From contig NZ_JABANU010000004.1 of NCBI RefSeq assembly GCF_016238445.1, positions 52,712 to 116,711 on the forward strand: DNA of 64,000 bases. The letters run 5' to 3'. The translations under genes were made by a program, and so were the position numbers. Source of the DNA: Staphylococcus canis. Lineage in GTDB: Bacteria > Bacillota > Bacilli > Staphylococcales > Staphylococcaceae. A model generated the notes under the pieces. The model was not told the origin of the DNA and made no database searches. It was given only the letters and a program-made list of their open reading frames with translations. Shown one piece after another: positions 18,701 through 27,722 of the stretch (positions are counted from its first letter, which is position 1; every line of letters starts with the position of its first letter).

Positions 18701-18956
18701 ATTGAACTTTTAAATTACGTTGCGTTGTTAATATATTATCGCTTTCTTCGACAATTAAATAAACTTTATTACTTTTAAAACCTTTAAATTTCTGTAATAC
18801 TTCTTTTAAATCAATTTCAAATGTATATTCATCTAAAGGTTTGTATGATATAGAATCAAATTCGTTTTTAACATATAATTGGTTGATAGTTTTGCTAGGT
18901 TGATTGAAAGAAATGTGTAACTTCGAACCAATTTGAATGACTTTAAAGCTTTGCAT
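15765..18956 (-). CDS. Protein with two TagF-type CDP-glycerol glycerophosphotransferase domains
   Basis: 1063 residues from the ATG at 18956 (GGAGG 9 bases upstream; an in-frame TTG at 18971 overlaps that site). Residues 1 to about 290 have no clear family. First transferase domain about 290-640: FLQHGVLGTKNL, TSSEREKEIV, IIPTWRDW, FCLHPNM, MITDYSSVAFDF. Second about 700-1060: SVGDSPKVIYDAL, WHGTPLKKM, GYPRNDIFY, LYAPTFRDDE, ICITDYSSVMFDF. Both keep the His-Gly and TDYSS motifs, so both may be active. Such a double enzyme could prime and extend a glycerol-phosphate chain. Co-directional with the next gene and divergent from the GT2 gene at 19064. Confidence 0.87.
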   Translation of the reverse strand: MQSFKVIQIGSKLHISFNQPSKTINQLYVKNEFDSISYKPLDEYTFEIDLKEVLQKFKGFKSNKVYLIVEESDNILTTQRNLKVQFSHPSVHDLHGISDEDTTIHPYITKKGFLHFTISDTLPRHTYLLRRHIDKLSFNNQEAMIQGKFALYNSTLQKANIVIATRFTERFSEFYLPVSKIAENPKQRTTTFSFDIDIYQELVDFMRFPFDQEDVLDVFIEVKIQESSEPIKFKIGNPRILAERFLKGEIITRFNDEIISVVPYLTMKGRNLSFRINRYTLESYRSYINVLKEGVHHNATKEDVWVIGEKSYKAQDNGYHFFKYMRTHHPEIPAYYIIDKDSNEVDNVLPYGNVIFYRSPEHFEIMLKASYICSTHHPELLYPTNSHVYTRKIKATKVFLQHGVLGTKNLTQINGNQLQDFNVDLFVTSSEREKEIVVRDLKFDAHQVLVTGLARFDSLFDNNIQTRDQILIIPTWRDWLTNIESVQESEYRERIETLLNSPYLKTLHDMGNQILFCLHPNMQPFIDVFNVPNHVHTMRQGDIDVQHLIKESKLMITDYSSVAFDFSFLEKPVIYYQFDKERFLGKDPSHLDLEAELPGVIVNNLQSLETTLKYFESRNYQLDHNLINRSKRFLQFKDQHNSQRIYNAVLDAHNNKFKLSNLKNDVLVQHVFKRFRKNKQYFKVMDKVNSLMTKTIPVKKDLIVFESNVGKSVGDSPKVIYDALKSTNHNFEIVWVNNTQYPFNDSKVKSVKRLSPEYFYYLSRAKFWVNNQNFPYYISKAQETTYIQTWHGTPLKKMLNDVHTFEGRDSGYKDRVNQSIKNWDYLISPSPYASQCFRSAFDFNKDILEVGYPRNDIFYTQDHKYIEAQQHMIKQRLGIKDNRKIILYAPTFRDDEVNKAKKHTIDLQLDLHKMKDALGDEYILLLRPHIIISNALQLDDTLADFVIDTSKYHEISDLFLITDICITDYSSVMFDFANTKRPLLFFTYDLEHYKNDLRGFYFDFEAEAPGPLLKHNDDLIQAIQNIDTINTQYQSKYEQFYKRFCTFETGTAAQRIVNQFFKS

Positions 18957-19063
18957 TTTATAATCCTCCAAATTGATAGGTATAAATTATCAAAAATTAT
19001 TTATTTTGTGAGTATACATATTGTAATATTAATTCAAAAGAATATTCAAGAGGAGACAAATAA

Positions 19064-20473
19064 ATGAGACTCAAAAAACCCATGTTTTCAATCATAGTAA
19101 CGACATATAACAACGAGCAGTCAATTATTAAAGCAATTCAATCAATCACAACTCAAACTATCGATAAAGATAAGTACGAAATTATCGTAGTTGATGATAA
19201 CTCAACTGATAATACGGTACATACCATTAATCAGTTAGCTGTTTCGAACTTGAAATTAATTCAACTAGAACATAATACAGGAGGGCCTTCAATTCCAAGA
19301 AATACAGGTATGATACATGCAACTGGGGAATTTATTTATTTTCTAGATGGAGATGATTGGTTAGATGCAACTATTTTAGAGCGTATCCATCGAAATAGAA
19401 AGCTTAGAAAAAGTGACGTCATAATAGGTGAAGTCATTAAAACAAAAAATGGTAATGAAAGTGTGTATGCGCGATTTATGACTGCTTTTGAGTTATTAAA
19501 CGCGTCTCCTTTAAAAAACCCTTATCTATTTTATTATCTTGGACCGGCTGGAAAATTTGTTAAGCGCAGTTTAATCCAAAGAAATAAGATGAAATTTATG
19601 GAACATACACGTTTTGGAGAAGATAAGTTGTTCTTTATGAAGCTATTTGAGCATGCTAAAAGAGTATCTACATTACCAGACATCGTAACTTATCTGAATC
19701 GCTCTACTGACAATCAATCTATCGTACGAACAGTAGACTTTGTTGAAAAAAGAGAGAGTGATTTAATTTTATTTAATGAAGCGCTACAAATTAAAGATAA
19801 AAAAATAAAAGATCAATTTTTAATTAGGATTACTGAATATGACTTATTAACAAATTGTGATAGTTTTGTCTTTATTAATTTAGATCAAAAAGCTCAAGCA
19901 CAGGTGTTTGAGATTGTTAAACAAATATTTAACAATAAGTATGTCAAGAAAAGAATTGCTAAACAGATTAATGTTAAATATAAAAATGCTGTAGAAGCTA
20001 TATATGAAGATGATTTTGAAAAATTTATTCATTATTATAAATGGCTTAAAAAAGGCGGTAAACTGTTAAGTTTTGATCAGCAATTAAAGTACATCAGTGA
20101 TGATGCGTATCATTTTGAATTGATAGTGCCTTATTCTAACTTAATGCATTTACAACCAATAAAAGATGAATTAATCATCCAAGCAAAATTATATAATGTT
20201 AAGAAAGGACAAATTAATCATGTCGTCCTTGAAAATAGAAGTGACTTTAGAGCATCTGTTCAGGTCAAAGCTATCGATATTTCAGAGGATATACTTACGG
20301 TTAGATTGAGTAAGGATACGTTACGTAATTTGAAAGATGGCTTGTATAATGTACTAATATGCTATGATGGTTATAAATTAATGAATATTAAATATGGCTT
20401 TAATAAAGAAGTATTTGGCGTTACGTTTTATCCTACAGTAAATGGAAACTTATCCATAAAGAAGAAAAGTTAA
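19064..20473 (+). CDS. GT2 glycosyltransferase, TarS/TarP-like N-terminal domain
   Basis: 469 residues. The family 2 fold begins MFSIIVTTYNNEQSI, then VVDDNSTD, the pattern GGPSIPRNTG, and FLDGDDW as metal-binding DxD near residue 96. HTRFGEDKLFFMKLFEHAKR has an acidic residue in the position used as catalytic base in TarS/TarP-type enzymes. GGP..PRN is shared with the teichoic acid GlcNAc transferases TarS and TarP, so decoration of a polyol-phosphate polymer is likely. The C-terminal 200 residues are not recognised. AGAGGAG precedes the start. Divergent from the polymerase gene, with a strong terminator at its 3' end. Confidence 0.82.
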   Translation: MRLKKPMFSIIVTTYNNEQSIIKAIQSITTQTIDKDKYEIIVVDDNSTDNTVHTINQLAVSNLKLIQLEHNTGGPSIPRNTGMIHATGEFIYFLDGDDWLDATILERIHRNRKLRKSDVIIGEVIKTKNGNESVYARFMTAFELLNASPLKNPYLFYYLGPAGKFVKRSLIQRNKMKFMEHTRFGEDKLFFMKLFEHAKRVSTLPDIVTYLNRSTDNQSIVRTVDFVEKRESDLILFNEALQIKDKKIKDQFLIRITEYDLLTNCDSFVFINLDQKAQAQVFEIVKQIFNNKYVKKRIAKQINVKYKNAVEAIYEDDFEKFIHYYKWLKKGGKLLSFDQQLKYISDDAYHFELIVPYSNLMHLQPIKDELIIQAKLYNVKKGQINHVVLENRSDFRASVQVKAIDISEDILTVRLSKDTLRNLKDGLYNVLICYDGYKLMNIKYGFNKEVFGVTFYPTVNGNLSIKKKS

Positions 20474-20481
20474 TTGATATT

Positions 20482-20525
20482 GAGAAGCGGTAAGGATGAG
20501 GATATCTTTACCGCTTCTCATGTTT
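20482..20525 (+). terminator. Terminator after GT2 gene
   Basis: Twelve-base perfect stem GAGAAGCGGTAA/TTACCGCTTCTC, followed by TGTTTTAG. Confidence 0.85.
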
Positions 20526-20561
20526 TAGAAATAAAATTTCTATTTTATTTTGATACTTAGG

Positions 20562-21428
20562 TTAAAGGTTTAATGATTGAATGAATGCTTTGACATCCTC
20601 AGAAGTTTCATCATTATTTAATGCAAATTGAATCGTAGTTTTCACAAAACCTAATTTTTCTCCTACATCATAACGATGTCCTTTAAAGTGATATGCAAAT
20701 ACCGAATCATCAGTATTGAGTGCTTCAATTGAATCCGTTAATTGAATCTCTCCACCTGTACCTATTTTTTGCTCATCGAGATAGTCAAAAATATCAGGGG
20801 TTAAAATGTAGCGACCCATAATTGCGAAGTTTGACGGTGCCTGTCCTTTTGCTGGTTTTTCGACAAATTGTTGAACTTGCATTAAGCGCTTGTCTTGTTG
20901 AAGTGGATCGATAACTCCATAACGATGTGTTTCGCTTTCCTCTACTTGTTGAACACCTATAATAGATTTTCCAGTTGATTCATATTGCTCCATTAATTGT
21001 TTAATCGCAGGTGTTTCTGAAATAACGATGTCATCACCGAGTAAAACTGCAAATGGCTCATCGCCAATAAATTGTCTTGCAGTCCATATCGCATGTCCCA
21101 GTCCTTTTTGTTCTTTTTGTCGGACATAAAACATATTTGCTAATTGACTGGAATGTTGTACTTTTTCTAATAAGTCGTATTTTTCTTTAGCTTCAAGCAT
21201 CATTTCTAACTCTTTTTGGTTATCGAAATGATCTTCTATAGCACGTTTATGTTTGCCTGTAACGATAATAATATCTTCAATGCCAGCTTGAACGGCTTCC
21301 TCAACGATATATTGGATAGTAGGTTTATCAAGTATAGGTAACATTTCTTTAGGCATGGCTTTAGTTGCTGGGAGAAATCTTGTACCTAAACCTGCTGCAG
21401 GAATAATTGCTTTTCTTACTTTTTTCAT
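20562..21428 (-). CDS. gtaB: UTP-glucose-1-phosphate uridylyltransferase GtaB
   Basis: 288 residues from the ATG at 21428 (AAAGGAG 8 bases upstream; an upstream GTG in frame is part of the spacer). Nucleotidyltransferase signature [27 protein letters not shown], then GLGHAIW, LLGDDI, FVEKP and [10 protein letters not shown], all typical of GalU/GtaB. It makes UDP-glucose for glycolipid and teichoic acid glycosylation, fitting its place beside glycopolymer enzymes. It starts only 15 bp after the stop of the upstream TagF-GT4 gene, so the two form an operon. Confidence 0.94.
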   Translation of the reverse strand: MKKVRKAIIPAAGLGTRFLPATKAMPKEMLPILDKPTIQYIVEEAVQAGIEDIIIVTGKHKRAIEDHFDNQKELEMMLEAKEKYDLLEKVQHSSQLANMFYVRQKEQKGLGHAIWTARQFIGDEPFAVLLGDDIVISETPAIKQLMEQYESTGKSIIGVQQVEESETHRYGVIDPLQQDKRLMQVQQFVEKPAKGQAPSNFAIMGRYILTPDIFDYLDEQKIGTGGEIQLTDSIEALNTDDSVFAYHFKGHRYDVGEKLGFVKTTIQFALNNDETSEDVKAFIQSLNL

Positions 21429-21443
21429 TTCACGCACTCCTTT

Positions 21444-24203
21444 TTAGTTAAATATGTGATTAAATTCTTTAATTGATTGTTGGTTGAAGTGAGCGAAATT
21501 AAAAGGTTGTTTTTGACCGTTTCCAGTCAATTTTTGATGCATACCTTTTACAAGACCTTCGACACTGTTTTCAACAATAATCGCTTGTTGATCGTTAATA
21601 TACTCTGTAGTTTCTTTCAAGTTAACAGTAATTGCATCTGTACCTACTGCAATCGCTTCGTAAACGACTAAACCTAATCCTTCATAATTAGAAGATAAAA
21701 CAAAAGCGTCACAATGTTTTAAAAGTGGATAAGGATTGCTAATGCCTCCAAGTATCACGATGTTTTCTTTGGCTGAAGATTCACGCACCCATTGAATAGT
21801 TTGTGAACGTAATGGCCCGTGTGGACAGACCATAATTAAAAACACATTCGGATTATCTTGATACACTTTTTCAAATGCCTGTATGAGTTTGTCATGTCCT
21901 TTTTGGTAATCATAGCGGCCAATATTGATAAAAACAGTCATATTCGGATTAAACAGGGCATTTAACATTTTAACCTTAGAAATTCGAAATACTTTTTGAA
22001 ACTGTACAGTAGGTATTGTCACACTCAAATCATTAGCGAAAAACGAAGCAATCTGTTTGCTGTGATCTTGATATAAGTATTTAAACTGGTCTTTTAATGT
22101 CTGTTCTTCAATAGTATCCATGTAAGTTTGTATAATCTGTTGTTCAACGCTATGAACGAGATAATGTTGGCGAGTCTTCTTATCATTACTTGTTTGCTGT
22201 TCAAAGATATCATTAATAGTTTGTTTTGTTTTTTGGAAAATGGCATCCACTTCTGGGTAGCTTTGTTTTAATCCATTAATAATATCGGCTGTATTTTGAT
22301 TGTGTGCTATTGTGTCATAGACATCTTCATTACTATTAAAGGCATAGTCCACGTGAACGTCCTTTAAAGTCATGAATAGATTTTCCATTGATAACCTACG
22401 CGTTCTTTGTTCGCCAAGAAAATTGTTAACAACTACAACTTTATCGTTAATGCCTTTAACATGTTTAAGAAGATTTTTTCTCAAATTTCGGTGTACGAGC
22501 ACGATTTTATCTGCTTTTTTGTACGCATTGAAAATAATACGACGATTAAAATTCTTTTTAGCCTTATATTCAGCAAACATATCCGTATGCACCCAAATTG
22601 CAGTTTTTGTATCGACATACTGTAACATCGCAGCCGCTTTTCTCTCGAACCCTGTATAGTGAATGAAATAATCAATTTTTAAATCTCCAAACATACGAGA
22701 AAATTCTTCTTTAAACATACGTTCAAGCTGTTTTTCAAAAGGTTTGAAGTTAAAGTTATTATTTTTAATGTATTGCTTGTACAACAATCTATCCTTAAGG
22801 TTACCGTTAATTTCGCCTGTAATAGGATAAAAATGTACATTTTCTGGCAAGTTCAGAAGTCTATAGTAATGTTCAGGTTTGATTTGATTTTTATTGAAAA
22901 AACAAATGTAGTTCTTATCATTAGTATCAATATTTTCTAATGTATTTATTAAAGCAGTAGTGATGCCATTATTCCAAAATCCTCCACTTAAAATCACGAC
23001 TGTTTCTTTGTTGTTGTATAGTGTATCGACTGTAATATGGTCATTATCCTCATTTTTCAACATATGGCGTGCTACTATGTTAGAACCATTAAGGTCATCA
23101 TAATTGTTGAAACGTTTGTTGATGATTTGATAGTTTGCAGTATTCGGTAATTGTTGAATTTCCGTTGTTAGCGACTGAACATCCATCACTTGCGTAAACG
23201 GATAGTCTGTAATGTCTTCGTACAGTCCTCGTTCTTGTTTGTAAGATTCTAAATCATATGTAAATAAAATGATTGGCTTATTAAGGTTAGCATAATCAAA
23301 CATAACAGAAGAATAATCTGTGATAAGACCATCACTTGCTGCCAAAATCTCATATGTTTCAAACTCTTTAGGAAAAGGTTTGATTTTCTGATAATCCGAC
23401 TTGATGTCGGTTTTTTCAAATGGGTGAAGCTTTGTAAAGATTATCGTATTATCATCGAGATGTGCTTCTAGATAGTTAAACATGTGCTCAAGATGACTGG
23501 AGTTTTTAACAGCTCCGATATGTCCACGCCAAGTCGGCATGTAGACGAGTACTTTTTTATCTTCAATTTGATAAAAAGATCTGATTTCATTACGTTTGTT
23601 ATCATTAAAAAAGATATCATTTCGTGGAGAAGGAGCAACGACCATTTCACCTTGATATACATTATTGAGATGATGTGTTCGAGCTAATATATCTTTAGTA
23701 AATGTATTATTAACGTATATCCGGTCGGCCATGTAAAAATTTCTTTGTACATTAGATAAATCTACAGTTTCTGGAACATCCTTGCCCATATATTTAAGAG
23801 GTGTGCCATGCCAGATAATATAATATTTCTGTTCAGGTCGCTTATTAAAAAAAGGATAGAAAGTTGTATCATTAATTAGTATTTCAGCAATTGCTAGCAA
23901 TTCATAATATTCACGTGACAGATGTTTAACATAATGTACTTTATTTTTATAATGTTTGTTAAAAAATGGAGGTACATCATTCGTGTCTTTAATGACAACA
24001 TAAATCGTTGCGTTTTGATTTTGTTTTAGTAGTGCGTCAATTAAGTAATATATATGGCCACCTTGAGCGCTACCATGAACGGACTCTAGTACAATCGTGC
24101 CTTGCTTTACTTTTTTATTTCTTCGACTATTCACATACTCAATTTTTCCGCTATTTTGTTTATAGTTTTTAATTTTTGTCTCGATATTTCTGCTTTTCAT
24201 CAT
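21444..24203 (-). CDS. TagF-type CDP-glycerol transferase fused to GT4 glycosyltransferase
   Basis: 919 residues. Residues about 20-385 are a TagF-type domain: VLESVHGSAQGGH, WHGTPLKYM, VNNTFTKDIL, PSPRNDIF, VYMPTWRGHIG, GLITDYSSVMFDY. Residues about 410-915 form a GT4 transferase with the two-lobed pattern GGFWNNGITTAL, WVHTDMFAEY, INIGRYDYQKGHDKLIQAF and the EX7E signature EGLGLVVYE near residues 840-848. One chain may therefore couple glycerol-phosphate transfer to retaining sugar transfer. AAGGTGG precedes tandem ATGs at 24203 and 24200. A possible minus-strand TATAAT lies at 24294-24299. First gene of an operon with gtaB. Confidence 0.87.
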   Translation of the reverse strand: MMKSRNIETKIKNYKQNSGKIEYVNSRRNKKVKQGTIVLESVHGSAQGGHIYYLIDALLKQNQNATIYVVIKDTNDVPPFFNKHYKNKVHYVKHLSREYYELLAIAEILINDTTFYPFFNKRPEQKYYIIWHGTPLKYMGKDVPETVDLSNVQRNFYMADRIYVNNTFTKDILARTHHLNNVYQGEMVVAPSPRNDIFFNDNKRNEIRSFYQIEDKKVLVYMPTWRGHIGAVKNSSHLEHMFNYLEAHLDDNTIIFTKLHPFEKTDIKSDYQKIKPFPKEFETYEILAASDGLITDYSSVMFDYANLNKPIILFTYDLESYKQERGLYEDITDYPFTQVMDVQSLTTEIQQLPNTANYQIINKRFNNYDDLNGSNIVARHMLKNEDNDHITVDTLYNNKETVVILSGGFWNNGITTALINTLENIDTNDKNYICFFNKNQIKPEHYYRLLNLPENVHFYPITGEINGNLKDRLLYKQYIKNNNFNFKPFEKQLERMFKEEFSRMFGDLKIDYFIHYTGFERKAAAMLQYVDTKTAIWVHTDMFAEYKAKKNFNRRIIFNAYKKADKIVLVHRNLRKNLLKHVKGINDKVVVVNNFLGEQRTRRLSMENLFMTLKDVHVDYAFNSNEDVYDTIAHNQNTADIINGLKQSYPEVDAIFQKTKQTINDIFEQQTSNDKKTRQHYLVHSVEQQIIQTYMDTIEEQTLKDQFKYLYQDHSKQIASFFANDLSVTIPTVQFQKVFRISKVKMLNALFNPNMTVFINIGRYDYQKGHDKLIQAFEKVYQDNPNVFLIMVCPHGPLRSQTIQWVRESSAKENIVILGGISNPYPLLKHCDAFVLSSNYEGLGLVVYEAIAVGTDAITVNLKETTEYINDQQAIIVENSVEGLVKGMHQKLTGNGQKQPFNFAHFNQQSIKEFNHIFN

Positions 24204-24490
24204 CTAGCCACCTTAAATAAATTAAAAATATTAACAAATGTGACACCAATATACGCGTGCGAATTCATTAATTTTTTTAAAACAATCATTACAATTATAC
24301 TGTAATTTGTATACGAATAAAAGAATAACCATGAAATTATTGATACAATACTTGGCAATAAAAGTTTTATCAGAAGCAATTATTATCGCATTTTGAACAT
24401 TAAATTTTACATTAATTAAAGTAATAGAAGTAGTACAATTATAAAAAGTGCATCGTTTATAACGCTTTCAACCTTTATCTGTTCTAATTT

Positions 24491-24499
24491 TGCTATAAT
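24491..24499 (+). promoter_or_regulatory. Extended -10 promoter for paralogous membrane-protein pair
   Basis: TGCTATAAT is a TGN extended -10 hexamer 54 bases before the start at 24553; the -35 is weak. The rest of the 349-bp gap from 24204 holds only AT-rich sequence and I see no gene in it. Confidence 0.55.
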
Positions 24500-24552
24500 G
24501 AATGAGAATGAAGATATAACATTTCACAGTTATAAGAAAGTGAGGGTTTTGG

Positions 24553-25707
24553 ATGTACTCTATCGGTATTGTGCCAGCGCCTGGCGTATGTGAGCGTGAT
24601 GTGAGACAGGTCGTACCGAGGTTAAAACAATGGCTCTCAGCACACGTAGATTCTCATACCGATTGGCATATTGAGGTTGTAGTGGATCTTGTGATTGAGT
24701 CAGCAGAAGATATGCATGCAAGTATTGATCGAGCTGACCGAATTAAACAACATCATAATTGGGATATGGTGATTTGTGTAACAGATTTGCCGAGTATTTC
24801 CGGGCGTCGTGTTGTGATCTCAGATTACGATGTGAAGCGTAAATTGAGTATGATATCACTCCCGTCATTAGGGGCATTTCGGACTCAAACAAAATTATTA
24901 CGCAGCTTACAATTAATGTTTCAACGATTATATGAACCGCAAGTAGAAAGACGTTCAAATATGCGCATTTCGCCATTACTACAAACGAAAAAAGTGGAAC
25001 CTGACGAAGAGACTTCTCAAAAAGTACGTTTGGTTAACGCACTTTGGTTATTAAGTTGGATTCAGTTGCTATTAGGAATGACGCGTATCAATGAACCGTG
25101 GAAGGCGCTTTTGAATTTTAAAAAGATTATATCAGTAGCATTTGCTACAGGAACGTACGTCGCGATTTTCTCAATGCCTTGGGAGTTAAGTGTTGTCTAT
25201 TCACCGTGGCGATTTATATTTCTCATGTGTATTGCAGTGTTCGGTATGACGTTTTGGTTGATCTATGCCCATCAATTAAGAGAAAAGTCATCTTCTGCAA
25301 CTCAGACGGTATATCGTCGTATTTATAATATGACGACGTTACTATCGTTACTACTGATTACATTGCTTAATTATATGATTTTGTATGTCTTGTTATCGAT
25401 TAGTGTGACAATGTTTGTGCCTTTAGGTTTATTTAATAGTTGGACAAGTGCAGATGTGGCGTTACCGATCACGAATTATATGAAATTGATTTGGTTTGTT
25501 GCGTCACTTGGTTTACTAGCAGGGGCTATGGGGTCAACTGTTGAGGATGAACAACGTATTAGACAAATGACTTACTCGTATCGTCAATATTATCGTTATG
25601 AAACGATACAAAAAGAGCAAGAATCTTATACTTTTGATGATACGGATTCAGACGACACGACTGAATACAAAGGTAAAAAACAAGATCACCGCGAGGAGGG
25701 CGTATAA
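24553..25707 (+). CDS. Membrane protein of unknown function, paralogue 1
   Basis: 384 residues. The N-terminal soluble domain (about 1-150) opens YSIGIVPAPGVCERDV and contains WHIEVVVDLVIESAED, then WDMVICVTDLPSISG. The C-terminal half has about four transmembrane segments (from about residue 195: FATGTYVAIFSMP..SVVYSPWRFIF) and a charged tail after TYSYRQYYRYE. The same order and many of the same residues occur in the next gene. I recognise no enzyme motif. GAGG precedes the ATG; 2 bp separate its stop from the next start. Expression should be coupled to the paralogue. Confidence 0.85.
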   Translation: MYSIGIVPAPGVCERDVRQVVPRLKQWLSAHVDSHTDWHIEVVVDLVIESAEDMHASIDRADRIKQHHNWDMVICVTDLPSISGRRVVISDYDVKRKLSMISLPSLGAFRTQTKLLRSLQLMFQRLYEPQVERRSNMRISPLLQTKKVEPDEETSQKVRLVNALWLLSWIQLLLGMTRINEPWKALLNFKKIISVAFATGTYVAIFSMPWELSVVYSPWRFIFLMCIAVFGMTFWLIYAHQLREKSSSATQTVYRRIYNMTTLLSLLLITLLNYMILYVLLSISVTMFVPLGLFNSWTSADVALPITNYMKLIWFVASLGLLAGAMGSTVEDEQRIRQMTYSYRQYYRYETIQKEQESYTFDDTDSDDTTEYKGKKQDHREEGV

Positions 25708-25709
25708 CG

Positions 25710-26810
25710 ATGACAAAAACATTGGGACTAATTGTTGCGCCAGGTGTGACGGAACGATTAGGACAAGATTTAGCACGTGAATTGCCTGAGATGTTAGATA
25801 GGTTAGAAGTGAATCGTACTGAGTGGCAAGTAGAACTCGTTGTTGATGCTTTGACAGGATTTGCGGAATCAGCAGATCGTATTTTTAAAGATATTAATGC
25901 GTATCATCATAAAGCACATTGGGATTATGTATTGGCATTGACAGATTTACCGTTATTTTATGAACAAGAGGTACTGGCATTAGATATTAATACAGATAGT
26001 GGTTCTGCTGTAGTATTTTATCCGGCATATGGATGGAGGCCTGTTAAGAAGCGATTAGAACGTACCATTGTTCAAGTGGTTGAAATGTTGCAAAGTGAGC
26101 AATTTGAACGCGAACCTTATGATTCGGATGCGCGTATGATGCCAACATTAAATCGTCAATTTCCATTGACACGTGTTAAAAAGCATTACCATTACCGAGA
26201 GGAAACAAAAGCATATCATATTTGTTATACGGCAAGTTCAAAAGGTATGGGGATGTTTCGATTAGTGACAGGGATGACGTTTGCGAATAATCCGCTTCAC
26301 ATGATGTCAAGTTTAAGTAGTGTTGTCGCAATTGCGTTTACAACTGGAGCATTTGGTATGGTGTTTTCAACAATGTGGCAGATGAGTTTACTCTTTTCAC
26401 CATGGCGACTTGCGAGTATCACCATTATGGCAATCTTCGGCATGTTAATATGGGTGATGACTGCACACCAATTATGGGAACCTGTCCGTAACCGCAAGCA
26501 TTCAAGAATCATTTTACTCTATAATTTCACTACGGTTTTAACATTATTGATTGCGATTGTGATTTACTATTTCACACTGTATTTCTTCTTCTTAATCGCA
26601 GCCATCGTGTTATTGCCACCAGCGTTTTTAGGAGAACAAGTGGGGTTGAATCACGCGGCAGGTATCGGATTGTACCTCAGTATTCCATGGTTTGCCGCAT
26701 CTATTTCAACTGTTGCTGGTGCGATTGGTGCGGGATTATTAAATGAACAAGTCGTGAAAGAAAGTACGTATGGCTATCGTCAACGGTTACGTTATGAACA
26801 TAAAGCATAA
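25710..26810 (+). CDS. Membrane protein of unknown function, paralogue 2
   Basis: 366 residues, paralogous to the preceding product. Shared features in order: a start of the form GLIVAPGVTERLG, WQVELVVDALTGFAES, WDYVLALTDLPLFYE, then membrane segments with FTTGAFGMVFSTMWQMSLLFSPWRLAS, GMLIWVMTAHQLWEP, an Ile/Phe-rich hairpin, and a C-terminal TYGYRQRLRYE. Strong ribosome binding site GGAGG within the end of the first gene. The N-terminal domain is cytosolic by charge; no catalytic motif is seen. The pair probably forms a heteromer. Terminator immediately downstream. Confidence 0.85.
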   Translation: MTKTLGLIVAPGVTERLGQDLARELPEMLDRLEVNRTEWQVELVVDALTGFAESADRIFKDINAYHHKAHWDYVLALTDLPLFYEQEVLALDINTDSGSAVVFYPAYGWRPVKKRLERTIVQVVEMLQSEQFEREPYDSDARMMPTLNRQFPLTRVKKHYHYREETKAYHICYTASSKGMGMFRLVTGMTFANNPLHMMSSLSSVVAIAFTTGAFGMVFSTMWQMSLLFSPWRLASITIMAIFGMLIWVMTAHQLWEPVRNRKHSRIILLYNFTTVLTLLIAIVIYYFTLYFFFLIAAIVLLPPAFLGEQVGLNHAAGIGLYLSIPWFAASISTVAGAIGAGLLNEQVVKESTYGYRQRLRYEHKA

Positions 26811-26812
26811 AT

Positions 26813-26886
26813 AAAGCGACCGATACTACAGATTGAACACCATCTTATAGAAAGGATGATGTGCGCTGTGTATCGTGTCGCTTTTT
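26813..26886. terminator. Bidirectional terminator
   Basis: Long stem with AAAGCGACCGATAC at one end and GTATCGTGTCGCTTTTT at the other, between the convergent paralogue pair and the nitroreductase gene. Confidence 0.8.
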
Positions 26887-26890
26887 AAAT

Positions 26891-27556
26891 TTATTTAATC
26901 CAAGTTACAACATCATCTTGTGAACGGCGTGTTTTCTCACGTGACGGGTCTTCTTCACGATAGCCGAAAGCAACCATAACAGACGGTTCAAAGACAGAAC
27001 GGTCAAAGTAACCTTTTTCGCTTAAAAGTTCTGCCACATCGTTATATTGGAAGCCTTCAATTGGACATGAGTCAATACCAAGCATCGCTGCAGATGACAT
27101 CATATTTGCAAGTGGGATATATGTTTGTTTACTAGCCCAATCCCATAACGCACGATCGTTTTCATAAAGATTTAAGTTGCTATCTTGGAATTCTGTCGTA
27201 CGAGACATCATTTGATCAATCATCTCTTGAGGCATTTGTTTCGTTTCACTTAAAAGTTGTTGCACATACTCATTACCAGGACGAACGTTTTTACGTGCAA
27301 GAATCAACACAAAGTGGCTCGCTGTGTCTAATTGACCTTGAGCACCCCAACTGATTGGTTTTAAAGCATCACGAAGCTCTTTATTTTGAATCACTAAAAA
27401 TTGCCATGGCTCAAATCCTAAAGAACTTGGTGATAAACGTCCTGTTTCAAGAATTGTGTCAAAATCTTCATCTGAAATTGTCTTATTTGCATCAAAGCGT
27501 TTTGTCGCAAAACGGTAATTAAATGCATCAAGAATAAATTGGCGTTTGTTTTCCAT
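26891..27556 (-). CDS. NAD(P)H-dependent nitroreductase (NfsB type)
   Basis: 221 residues, full length for FMN-dependent nitroreductases. The N-terminal FNYRFATKRFDANKTI carries the Arg/Lys phosphate contacts; LSPSSLGFEPWQFLVI is the flavin-loop signature; the C-terminal region has IDSCPIEGFQ and MVAFGYREEDPS. It reduces nitro compounds or quinones as a soluble dimer. GAGGAG lies 8 bases upstream. Upstream is an inverted repeat (27571-27599) that may be an operator. Monocistronic. Confidence 0.88.
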   Translation of the reverse strand: MENKRQFILDAFNYRFATKRFDANKTISDEDFDTILETGRLSPSSLGFEPWQFLVIQNKELRDALKPISWGAQGQLDTASHFVLILARKNVRPGNEYVQQLLSETKQMPQEMIDQMMSRTTEFQDSNLNLYENDRALWDWASKQTYIPLANMMSSAAMLGIDSCPIEGFQYNDVAELLSEKGYFDRSVFEPSVMVAFGYREEDPSREKTRRSQDDVVTWIK

Positions 27557-27570
27557 TTTAATAACTCCTC

Positions 27571-27599
27571 TATAATGATAATCTTACATTTTCATTATA
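27571..27599. promoter_or_regulatory. Inverted repeat upstream of nitroreductase gene
   Basis: TATAATGA (27571-27578) and TCATTATA (27592-27599) with a 13-base spacer, 15-43 bases upstream of the start codon. One arm doubles as a TATAAT-like -10 on the minus strand. The regulator is not identifiable. Confidence 0.4.
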
Positions 27600-27722
27600 A
27601 AGTAAGAGACACGTCATTTAAAAAGATTGTGTTTAACGAATATTATCAAAAGGGGAGGATATATTATATACTATAACTTATATATGAAATGATTTTAAAA
27701 ATTAATAAAGGGGGACGGGGTT

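Noticed and set aside
22372..22675. Overlapping short frames on both strands inside the TagF-GT4 gene
   Set aside because: They lie wholly inside a long coding region with clear domain motifs and lack initiation signals.
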